64,000 bases of DNA from Delphinapterus leucas (lineage: Eukaryota > Chordata > Mammalia > Artiodactyla > Monodontidae): contig NW_022098021.1 in NCBI RefSeq assembly GCF_002288925.2, forward strand, positions 28,671,316-28,735,315, written 5' to 3'. Position numbers and translations under genes: made by a program. Position 1 is the first letter of the stretch, and every line of letters starts with the position of its first letter. Under the pieces are notes generated by a model, which worked only from the letters and a program-made list of their open reading frames with translations, was not told the DNA's origin and did not search any database. Shown here piece after piece: positions 12,240 through 22,252 of the stretch.

Positions 12240-15200
12240 TATTGTCTCCTGACATATTTTCTTCTCCCTCGTTGTTTTTTAAGATTATTTTACTTGTGCA
12301 TTATGTACAGAGAAAGATATAGGTACCAAGTGTGTTTATAGTTTCAGTTTTTCTTTCCCCCCAACAAGTACCAGAACAAGTATTGTGTTCCTTGTTGATA
12401 ATGTTTTGTGGATGGAGTTGTGGTTCTCTTTTACTCTTTTCAGTGCAGTTATATTTTATAATTAGCATTTCGTTAACTGTTTTGGAGTTGTTTTGTAGTT
12501 ATTTTTTCTCCTTTCTTCTTCTTGTGTTATTTTTTCTTGTGCTTGTATGACTATCTTTAGCGTTATCTTTGGATTCCTTTCTCTTTTTTTTTGTATCTAT
12601 TATATATTTTTGGTTTGTGGCTACCATGAGGTTCATATACAGCAATATATATGTACTCATTTTAAATTGTTGATCTCGTAATTTCAAACACATTTTAACA
12701 AGCCTGCATTTTTACTCTCCTCCCTTCATGATTACTGTTTTTGACATAATATTTTACATCTATTTGTTTTGTGTATCCCTTAACTGCTTATTGTCAATAC
12801 AGATGGCTTTACCACTTGTGTCTTTTAACCTTCCTGCTAGCTTTGTATATCGTTTATTTACTACCTTTACTGTATATTTGCTTTTACTGATGAGCTTTTT
12901 CCTTTCATAATTTTTATGTTTCTAGTTCTGGCATTTTCTTCTTCTCTTAGAGAAGTCCATTTAACGTTTCTTGTAAAGCTGATTTGGTGGTGCAGAACTC
13001 TTTTAGCTCTTGCTTGTCTGTAAAACTTTTGATCTCTCCATCAACTCTGAATGAGAGACTTACCAGGTAGAATATTCTTGGTTGTACATTTTTCCCTTTT
13101 ATCACTTTAAATATATAGTGTCACTCCCTTCTAGCCTGCAGAGTTTCTGCTGAAAAGTCAGCTGATAGCCTTAGGGCTGTTCCCTTGTATGTAACTTGTT
13201 GGTTTTCCTATATTGTTTTTAATATTCTCTCTTCATCTTTAATTTTTACCATTTTAATAACAATGTGTGTTTGTGTGGTCCTCCTTGGATTGATCCTGGG
13301 TGGAACTCTGTGCTTTCTGGACTGAAATGTCTGTGTTCTTTCCCAGGTTAGAGAAATTTTGGCTATTTTGTCTTCAAATATGTTCACTCCCCCTTTCTCT
13401 CCCTCTTCTCCTTCTGGGCCCCCTATAATGTGAGTGCTAGTACACTTGATGTTGTCCCTGAGTTCTCTTAAACTCCCCTGATTTCTTTTTATCTTTTTTT
13501 TCTGTTCAGCTTCAGTGATTTCCACTACTCTGCCTTTCAGTTTGCTGATCCATTTCTTTGTAACTTTTTCATTTCAGTTATTGTATTCTTCATTTTTTTG
13601 GATTGTTCTTTATACTTTTTTAGCTCCTTGCTAAATATTTTAACTTCTAGCTCTGTGCATCCATTTTTCTTCCAAGTTCTTCAATAATCTTTGGATCATT
13701 ACCTTGAACTCTTTCTCAAGAGGTTGCTTATTTCCACTTCACTTAGCTCTTATGGGGTTTTATCTTGTTTGGAACATGTTCCTCTGTTACCTCATTTTGC
13801 CTAACTTGCTGTTATCGCTTCTATATATTTGGTAGTTTGGTTATGTTGCCCAGCCTTTGAGAAGTGGCCTTTTGTGGGAGAGTTCCTAGGTGTCCCAGCA
13901 GCACACCCTTCTCTGGTCACCATTCTCTGGTCACCAGAGCTGTATGCTCTAGGGGTGCCCAGTATGTGGGTTGCACGGTCTCTTCTGTTATGACAGGTTG
14001 ACCACTGTGGTGGGTCTGGTAGGTCTGCTTGGCCCCCAGTCCATTTGGTTTCCAGGCCCTGCCTTGTGTGGAGGTCACTTGTTGGTGGTGTTGGGTCATG
14101 AGGCAGTGGGATATGGAACCCTGCGGGGTCACAGAGCTAGTGCTGGCTCACTATTGGGTGGAATCATGGTCCAGAAGATCTAGGGCCTGGTGCCCAATGA
14201 CTGGTGGGTGAAGACAGGTCCTAGGGCTAGTACTAGCCCACTAACTGGCAGACCCCAATGCTGGGGTCTGGCTTCAAGGCTTAGGGCCCCATACCTGATG
14301 TCTGACCAGTGGTGTGTGAGGTCAATTCCTGAAAAAGTTCACTGAGGGGCCTAGGATGTCCTGAGGCTTATACTGGTCTGCTGGTGTTTAGGGAGGTTCC
14401 TGCCATGGCAGGCTGCAGGGCTGCGGTTGTCCTGGGGCTAGTGTCCACCCTCTGGTGGGTGAGGCTGGCCCCAGGTCTAGAGGATACTTGATGGTGGGCA
14501 AGGCCAGAGACCAGGGATTCTTGGGCTGGTGCCTGCCCACTAGTGGGCAGACCTGGTTCTGAGGTCTGTGTTTGCAGGGCTCTGGGGGTCCTGGTTCTAG
14601 TGCCTGCACACTGGTATGTGGGGCTGGGTCCTGGTCCCTCTGTTGGGTAGGACCATGTCCAGTGGTGGCTGTGGGCTCAGAGGGTTTTAAGACAGCCTAT
14701 CTGCTGGTAGGTTGGGGGGGGGTGCGCTATGTCCCTATCCATCTAGTTGCTTGCTCTGAGGGGTCCCAGTACTGGTACCTACAGGATGGTGGGCTGGGTT
14801 AGAGCTGGGTCCTGAGGCTAGCAAGCTGGATGGAGCATTCCGAAATGGCACATGCCAGCACCAATGTCTGTGTGGTAGAAGAGGTTCCCCCAAATGGCTG
14901 CCATCTGTGTGTACCTTCCCAGGGTGAACTGTAGTTGCCTCCTGCCTCTCCAGGGTATTCTCCAAGATCAGCAGTTAGATCTGACCCAGGATCCTTTCAA
15001 ATTACTGCTTCTTCCCTTGGTCCTGGAGTGTGTGAGATTCTGTGTGTGCCCTTTAAGGGTGAAGTCTCCATTTCCCAGAGCCCTGTGGGTCTCCCAAATG
15101 TAAGTCCTGATGCCCTTCAAAGCCAAATGTTCTGGGGGCTCATCTTCCCAGCACAGGACCTTAGGGCTGGTGAACCTGATATGGGGCTCAGACCTCTTGC

Positions 15201-15471
15201 TCCTTTTGGAAAAACTCTGCAATTGTAATTATCCTCCTGTTTGTGGATCATCCACAAATGGGGGGTAGGGGTCTTGACTATAATGCAACTCTGCCTCTCC
15301 TACCTATCTCATTGTGTTTCTTTGTTTATATCTTCTGTTGTAGAAGATCTTTTCTGATAAGTTATTTTCCTTTTCATCAATAGTTGTTCTGTAAATAGTT
15401 GTAATTTTCATGTGGCTGCAAGAGAAGCTGAGCTCAGGGCCTTTCTACTTCACCATCTTGGGAATGCCTCC
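12240..15471 (-). mobile_element. 5' half of an old L1/HAL1-type element, antisense
   Basis: Read on the minus strand, the element starts near 15471 with an L1-like leader ('cattcccaagatggtgaag' at its 5' end). It continues through a GC-richer, CpG-poor leader (about 13850-15300), then an ORF1 relic (13208-13650), then the post-ORF1 spacer typical of L1/HAL1 to about 12240. Little or no ORF2 follows, so it is either a HAL1-like 'half L1' or an L1 that lost its 3' half. The leader contains several imperfect repeats of a 'ctggtgggtgaggctgg'-like unit. Confidence 0.65.
13208..13525 (-). pseudogene. L1 ORF1 relic (RNA-binding chaperone protein)
   Basis: A 105-residue antisense open frame shows L1 ORF1p landmarks in order: 'IIGGPEGEEGEKG' near residues 33-45, 'HRVPPRINPRRTTQTHIVIK' near 72-91, and 'KDEERILK' near 95-102. 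In the family these lie in the RNA-recognition and C-terminal domains that coat L1 RNA. A full ORF1p is over 300 residues, so this is a fragment lacking most of the coiled coil and the C-terminal end. It sits inside the antisense L1/HAL1 element and has no sign of its own promoter or selection. Confidence 0.7.
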
Positions 15472-16172
15472 TGAAGTATCTTCCTCGACAGAAATTTTTC
15501 TCCTGGTTAAGAATTGGGATTCAGAAAACTTCTTAAAAGTTTGCCATTAGAGGAATGAAGAAAACATGTTATTTCTGCAGACCATTTTGAGAGAAAAGAA
15601 ATTAAATTATTAACTTAATTAATAGAGATTATGGCATAAAATGAAACCTTTTAACTTTTATATAAGCTTCCATTATTTTGATCAGATAATTTGCAGAGAG
15701 ATGTAAAGATAACACAATTCAAAATGGTCAGTCCTTTAATTCATCCCAAAATTTTATATTTGTAGACCTACATGTTCTGGTTAACAAAATAAATATACTA
15801 AATTTAAAAATATTCTAGTTATATTAACTCTGTTCTCAGACCACAATGGTAATAAATTAAAAATCAATTATAGAAATGTCTCTGAAAAACCCTGAAATAT
15901 TTGGAAACAAAATAACACAGTGCATGGTTTGGAAAGTTGTCTATCTGGAGGTCAGTAAACTGCCTATGCCTTGAAATTTGAGGCCACTGACTTATCTGGC
16001 TCTCATCCTTCATGAGCTCTCCTAGTCTGAGCTTCAGTGTCCAGCATAATGCATTCTTGTACTGTTCCTTGAAGAGAGTAGCAATTGTTGACTGTCTTTT
16101 TTTCCTCAATTAACTAGACTTAGAGAAAGAAAACTCTTTCATTATATTATGTTTTTCCTGAAATGACACTCT
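15472..16172. other. Unclassified non-coding DNA
   Basis: Sequence between the 5' end of the antisense L1 and the next L1 insertion. I recognise nothing in it. The antisense 81-codon frame at 15864-16109 has no recognisable domain. Confidence 0.45.
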
Positions 16173-16183
16173 AAAGAGTTTCT

Positions 16184-16305
16184 TTTTTTTTTAATTGAAT
16201 TTTATTTTTTTTATACAGCAGGTTCTTATTACTTATCTATTTTATACATATTAGTGTATATATGTCAATCCCAATCTCCCAATTCATCCCACCACCACCC
16301 CCCCC
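16184..16305 (-). mobile_element. Very short 5'-truncated L1 insertion, antisense
   Basis: About 120 bp of L1 3' UTR in antisense, with a T-rich end on the left (the A-tail) and a C-rich end on the right. It is flanked by a perfect 11-bp duplication, aaagagtttct, at 16173-16183 and 16306-16316. This fits target-primed reverse transcription that stopped early. Confidence 0.85.
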
Positions 16306-16316
16306 AAAGAGTTTCT

Positions 16317-17357
16317 GTGGTAACTTAGTTAGATCTATTCTGCTTTTCCCTTCTTCATTTAATATTACCCGTCTCTACTATTTTTGGCTTAGTATCATAA
16401 CACTAATATCAATCAAGTGATATTGCTTCTTTATGGTGCTTAATTAAAACTCTGAAGTTTTAATCCCCTTTCCTCAATACACAATTGTACACATATTTAA
16501 GTACTGTTATTCTGATGCACATGAAATTGTAAACTACTGATGACTTTTATATGATGCCTTCAGAGGCTTCATAACAGTATACTTTACCTATCTGCACCTG
16601 ACTCCTTTCATATATATGTTTCTACATCTCTTTGTGGTAATCCATCTACTATTTTAAGTCTTCAATTCTGAATCAGTCTCTGGCACTTCCTGAAGCTGTC
16701 CCCAGCAATTCTCTTGGGTATAAGCTCTACTATGTTTAAATGCTCTAACATATGAGACCTCATCTTTTCCGAATCAGTCTTACCCAAGACAAGATTGTGA
16801 CCTCTGATATATGCAGACATATCTTTTTGATGTTGGTTTGCATAATAACTCAAACTATTCGATTGCCTGCAACATAAGGGAGGAAATCCTAGGACATATA
16901 CAATCTCAAAAGTTTTTAGAATATTGATAATATTTTCTGTCTGAAATTTAAAAGTTGAAAATGCAATCTCAATCCCAAAATGATTTCCAATATTCACCTG
17001 TGAATATGTGGTAATGTTACAAAAATGAGTCACATGTTATTTTTATTATTTCTTTAAAAGTAGGCATAGTGAAGATTCACACATGACTGTCTCAATTATT
17101 TAGATAATCAGTGAAGATTCACACATGACTGCCTTAATTACTTAGATAATAATTGGTTCAAGATACAGACTGTGCTGCATGTGGACTCATAAGAACTTCA
17201 AAGCTATCCAACAAAAGTACTTCAGAATGGTATTTCTGATTACTCTTATCTTTGATGAGAAAAATGTCTAGACTCTCTTATTATACTTTTCTCTGAAGCC
17301 TGGTGCTTTTTCATGAACACTGCACATTCTAGGGGAGACAGGGAGAAGATTTGGAGC
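16317..17357. other. Unclassified DNA with one longer antisense frame
   Basis: No repeat family recognised. An antisense 123-codon frame (16662-17033) has no domain, signal peptide or neighbouring exon signals that I can see, and is probably chance. A 42-bp tandem duplication lies at 17068-17151. Confidence 0.45.
17068..17151. repeat. 42-bp tandem duplication, two copies
   Basis: Two head-to-tail units start 'agtgaagattcacacatgac' at 17068 and 17110. They differ at only a few positions near 'tctcaattatt' versus 'ccttaattact'. Nothing suggests a function. Confidence 0.9.
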
Positions 17358-17371
17358 AAAGTTTATCTTTT

Positions 17372-17585
17372 TATCTTTTTTTTTTTTTTTTTGCGGTACA
17401 CGGGCCTCTCACTGTTGTGGTCTCTCCCGTTGCAGATCACAGGCTCTGGACGCACAGGCTCAGTGGCCATGGCTCACGGGCCCAGCCGCTCCACGGCATG
17501 TGGGATCTTCCTGGACCGGGGCACGAACCCGTGTCCCCTGCATCGGCAGGCATACTCTCAACCACTGCGTCACCAGAGAAGCCCC
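17372..17585 (-). mobile_element. CHR-2 SINE, antisense
   Basis: Full-length antisense copy with about 20 T residues at the left end. A perfect 14-bp target duplication, aaagtttatctttt, lies at 17358-17371 and 17586-17599. Confidence 0.95.
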
Positions 17586-18380
17586 AAAGTTTATCTTTTA
17601 TTCCAGTATAGGGACGAGATGAATATAGAACAGTTTATATGTAATATTTCCAATGTCCCTTTCTCTATGAATTTTGACATATGACTTTGTAGTTTTTCTT
17701 AAAATGAAGGAGATATTTGTCCCACATTTGAATCTGGGATTAATCTCTTCATTTGCTTTGACCAGTAAGATAATGAAGAGATGGAAGTGATGATATGCCA
17801 GTTTCATCCCTACACCTCAAGAATTATTGCATGCTTTTTATTCCTCTCTTGCATTTTTGCCATCCTGAAGAATATGTCCAAACGTGCTCACTGATCCAGG
17901 AGAAGCATGAAAAATACCTGGAAAACAGCCAATTAAGTCTGGATCAGCTAATCACTGCTTATATATGAGAAGCAAATATTCATTTCTGTATGCCACTGAG
18001 ATTCTATTGCTGTTTTTAATTGACAATTTTGTGACAATACTTAATTGGATTAATTGAGCTAACTACTCAAAACTAGCCAAGGAACGTAGCCCCTTTTAAT
18101 TGAGTTTTCTTACACAACACTCACAAAAAACATTTACGTGCATATATTATATTTTGTTAAAGGTTTTAGGGGAATATACTGGATGTATACATGATTTCCA
18201 ACATCAAAACCTTTAAAACTGAAACTATTATGTAGTCCTTTAGTCATGTTGCAAATGAGTTCTCATTATCCATTTTCCTAGGGTTTCACCTCCTGACATG
18301 GCTCCACCATTGAATAAGAGATTAATTTGCCTCTAAGTTCTCCAACGCTCAGTGGCTCCAGCTCCTCTGTTTATTTCATC

Positions 18381-18426
18381 ATATAGATGAATTAAATCTC
18401 CCTCTTACTCCTCAGCTCTGGGTTTA
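18381..18426 (+). repeat. 46-bp dispersed repeat, copy 1
   Basis: Starts 'atatagatgaattaaatctc' and ends 'ctctgggttta'. A second copy with about six differences lies at 19161-19206 in the same orientation. Confidence 0.8.
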
Positions 18427-19160
18427 TGTTTTCATGTAGAAAGTATTTTTAATGGGGTTTGCTGAACAGAATCATTTAATCAGTGTCTCATCACTTCATA
18501 TGTAAAAGACATGGCAAAGTTTAGAAATATAAAATTTTCTCTCTCCCTTTCCCGGTTCTTATAGAGAAAAGTGAGCAAAAAAAATATTTATTTTCCCACT
18601 GATATAAAACTATGTACTATCTTTAGATGACAGAATTATCTGTAATCATTTTTATCACAACAATATCACAGTAAGTTTTCATTCTACGACATTTATTTGT
18701 ATAATACTGATGGTTACATGAATACTGTAATACACACACACCCTCACAGAAGTAATCTGTATTTGCCAATTTATTATTGAAAAGTTATTTGAGATATTAT
18801 GAAAATTACGCATATCAAAATTATGGTAAAGGAAAGTCTTCTGATAAAATTATGTTTTATTATAAATTCATAAATACATTCCCATTAACTTAGAAATGCT
18901 AAAGTGATATCTAAAGATAGAAAAATATTAGAAGTAGAATATATGCATCTGGGGCTTAGAAAACAACTATGCTTAGAGTATTAATGTGGTCATGATTAGT
19001 ATATGGTGTAATTTAAAGAAGGTAGATTGATGTGTTATCTTGGTCAAATTCTATTTTTAAAAAATTAGTAGCAACATGAAGACTAATTTGGAAGGGATAC
19101 AGGAAGACTCATTGGATGTCTACTATATTTATCTAAAAAGTAGGATGGCTGTTGCAATGA

Positions 19161-19206
19161 ATATAGATGAGTTAAATTTCATCCTTACTCCTCAGATCTG
19201 GGTTTA
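19161..19206 (+). repeat. 46-bp dispersed repeat, copy 2
   Basis: Starts 'atatagatgagttaaatttc' and ends 'atctgggttta'. It is 780 bp downstream of the first copy, and the flanks are not obviously related. Confidence 0.8.
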
Positions 19207-19678
19207 ATTGAAAAATATATAGACTACATTAGGAAGAAATTTAGAAAGCAAAATTCATGGAAATTGGATATGGAGTAGATGTTACTTGTGAGGAGGAAAG
19301 ACTAGAAAAAGATTTCTCATGGTTCACACTTAAGTGTGAACTAATGGATAGATTATGATAATTTCTATGTTTCCCATAGATTCAAAATACAGTCAATGCT
19401 CTTTCATTGAATAGGAACCTGGTGGTTATCATAGTAGGTCACCTATTCCTGAGAGGGAAAATATGGTGGTCCCACTCAAGATGGGTAATATGCTTGACAA
19501 CAAATGGGACTTCCTGGAGGTACTAAATCTCATGCCCTGAAGCACTACCCAATATAAGATGAGAAGGTCAATGGCCTGCTAACTCATAAATTTCATCTAT
19601 CAGGTGATGACTCATATCAGTTACCAGAGTAACTTCTTAAGAATTTTTATTTTTTATTAAACTAGAGCTAAGAGAAAA

Positions 19679-19699
19679 AAATATATATATATATATATC
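19679..19699. repeat. (TA)n microsatellite
   Basis: About ten uninterrupted AT dinucleotides following an A-run. Confidence 0.95.
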
Positions 19700-20689
19700 C
19701 ATCTCTGCTGAACTGTTAGATTTACAGCTCAAGGGTTGTCAGTAGTCAAAGGACAAAATATGGCTGATATTGAAACCAACAGTCAGAAATAGACAGTAAA
19801 AGAGGGGAGAGCTGTTTCTGGTGTTATTCTTGTGTATGGATTGGGTTAAATCCACAACTTTAGTGTCATACATGACCATGGGATCAATGAATTCCCATTT
19901 TTGGCCAAGCTAATTTCAGCTGGGCTTCTGAGCTCAAAGCCAACAGTCATGTTGAATGCTATGTGTACAAATAATTTGCAATTTTTAAAAGAGGGATAAC
20001 ATTCTGCTTATGAAATTAAAGTATATTTCAAATGCTTTGCCAAATCAATATATGCTGATATCTCAAGTATTTAAAACTGTTTTAATGTTCTTCTATGGTT
20101 ATCATTACCCTATATTTCACTGCTCCATATGTCTACAACACGAGTGTAGAATTTTAAATGCCACTAGTCATGCCTGGTATTTATATAGCTGTATTTTAGA
20201 AAATTTCATAAAAATTGCAATAAAATGTAGAATTCATAACTACTGTATAGAGCAAAATTCCAAGCAATATAATCACACCTCACTATAAGCCAGAGAATAA
20301 AGACAAGATTTGCAGTGAACAATAAATTTAGAATCAAGCTATTGAATCAATAGAAAAAAATTCAAAGTATTTTATTTGTGTGACCTAAAAGAACTTTTGG
20401 AATTATAAGGTAATATAGAAAATATGATTAATCCATTATAATCTCAGTCTAAACGTATACTTTTTTGAATGGCGCTTAAGTTCTGGCTACAGCAAAGCAG
20501 TTAATCAAGGGTCAAAGGGAGAAAGTCTGAAATACATAAAGAATGTTTTTACATTTTAAAGACTACATTTTTCAAATAATTATTTAAACATCAAAATGTT
20601 TAGTTTTGTGACTACTAATGCCAGTAGTATTCTTTCAGTAATATTTCCATCACTTTCATGAAGGAATTTCATGTGGAATTTAGGTGTAG

Positions 20690-22035
20690 GATTCTGCATC
20701 CAGTTCTAACTTTTTTTTTTTTCCCACACCACCAAGCAATTCTTTGGGATACCAGCTGGGAGTCTCACAATTTAATTCAATTCTTACACTGTCTACCTGG
20801 ATCCTATAGGTAAATTTTCAGCCCTTCAAGACTACCTCCCACTTCAGTTGCCAATTTTAAGTACAGGTTGTCACCTGTGCTTCTGACTAACTGACTGTAG
20901 ATTGCGAGTTCCAGTGACCACCCCTCCCCCGCCTTGGGTTCAATTAATTTGCTAGAGTAGCTCACAGAACACAGAAACATTTTACTTACTTGAGTACCAG
21001 TTTATTATATTAATACAAGGTTATAACTTAGATGGAAGAGATGAATAAGGAAGAGTGGGGAGCTTCCATGACATCTCTGAGCATGCCACTCTCCCTAAAA
21101 CTCCATGTGTTCACCAATATGGAAGCTCTCCAAACCCTGTCCTTTTGTGTTTATATAGGCTTCATTACATAGGCATGACTGATTAAATCATAAAATGTCA
21201 TCTTAGCTCCTCACCTCTCCCTGAAGGTCAGGTGGTGAAGTTAAAAGTCTCAACCTTCAAATGTGGCACATATATACAATGGAATATTACTCAGCCATAA
21301 AAATAAACAAAATTGAGTTATTTGTAGTGAGGTGGATGGACCTAGAGACTGTCATACAGAGTGAAGTAAGTCAGTAAGAGAAAAACAAATACCATATGCT
21401 AACACATATATATGGAATCTAAAAAAAAGAATAATAAAGGTCTGTAGAACCTAGGGGCAGGACAGGAATAAAGACACAGATGTAGAGAATGGACTTGAGG
21501 ACATGAGGAGGGGGAAGGGTAAGTTGGGACGAAGTGAGAGAGTGCATGGACATATATACACTACCAAATGTAAAATAGATAGCTAGTGGGAAGCAGCTGT
21601 ATAGCACAGGGAGATCAGCTCCTCAGTGCTTTGTGTCTACCTAGAGAGCTGGGATAGGGAGGGAGGGAGGGAGACACAAGAAGGAGGGGATATGGGGATA
21701 TATGTATACATAGAGCTGATTCACTTTGTTATACAGCAGAAACTAACACACTATTGTAAAGCAATTATACTCCAATAAAGATGTTAAAAAAATAAAAATT
21801 TAAAATAAAAATAAATAAAAAAAATAAAAGTCCCAACCTACTAATCACATGGTTGATTCCACTGGCAACAGTTCCCATCCTTAGGTGCTTTCCAAAAGTT
21901 ATCTCATTTACAAAACAAAAGACACATTTATCACTCTCATCTCAAGAAATTCCAAGGGTTTTAAGAGCTCTGTGCCAGAGACAAGGATGAAGATCAAACA
22001 TATATTTCTTATTATAAATAACTATATCACAGGTA
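20690..22035 (-). mobile_element. ERVL-class LTR (MLT2-like), antisense, split by L1
   Basis: The left part (about 20690-21256) contains 'cccacaccaccaagcaattc' and 'gggttcaattaatttgctag'. The right part (21826-22035) contains 'ccaagggttttaagagctct' and 'tttcttattataaata'. Together they follow the antisense order of an MLT2-type ERVL LTR as I recall it. The two parts join exactly when the L1 at 21257-21825 and one duplicate of its target are removed. No internal retroviral sequence is seen, so it is an old solo LTR. Confidence 0.75.
21257..21825 (+). mobile_element. Young 5'-truncated L1 3' end
   Basis: A sense 3' fragment containing 'caatggaatattactcagcc', the 3' UTR, 'ccaataaagatgtt' and an A-rich (AAAT) tail. 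It is flanked by aaaagtctcaacct at 21243-21256 and aaaagtcccaacct at 21826-21839 (13 of 14 identical). The 3' UTR closely matches the element at 1-400. Confidence 0.92.
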
Positions 22036-22239
22036 AAGAGATCAGAGTGATGTTGAGGGATGAAGGAAATTTGGGGGCTCATATTTCTTGAGGTCATCAA
22101 TCATAATTTTTCATTCCATAATTTACGGTTCTACTCTGTCTCTCAGGACCTGGCTTTAACAAAGAGAACCTGTTAAAGCTGAACATGTCCTCTCTTTTGT
22201 CATTCTCCCACCTTCAAACTCACATAATAGTCCCAATTT
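22036..22239. other. Short unclassified spacer
   Basis: About 200 bp between the MLT2-like LTR and the next L1. Nothing recognised. Confidence 0.5.
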
Positions 22240-22252
22240 TCAGCATAATTTT

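Larger units (their letters stand above)
17600..20689. other. Unclassified non-coding DNA
   Basis: About 3 kb without recognised genes or repeat families. It contains a (TA)n microsatellite at 19679-19699, a short ACAC run near 18730, and two copies of a 46-bp sequence (18381-18426 and 19161-19206). The parts at 18280-18430 and 19380-19960 are less AT-rich and might be unidentified old LTR or unique conserved DNA. Confidence 0.45.

Noticed and set aside
13850..15300. Possible CpG island or gene promoter
   Set aside because: The stretch is GC-richer but CpG-poor and matches the layout of an old L1/HAL1 leader with internal repeats.
16662..17033. Antisense 123-codon frame, one of the longest not inside a recognised repeat
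   Set aside because: No recognisable domain, no supporting splice or promoter context and no sign of coding composition. A frame of this length can occur by chance in 64 kb.
17313..17684. 123-codon frame across a SINE
   Set aside because: Nearly the whole translation is antisense CHR-2. Similar peptides recur at other CHR-2 copies, which shows repeat origin rather than conserved coding.
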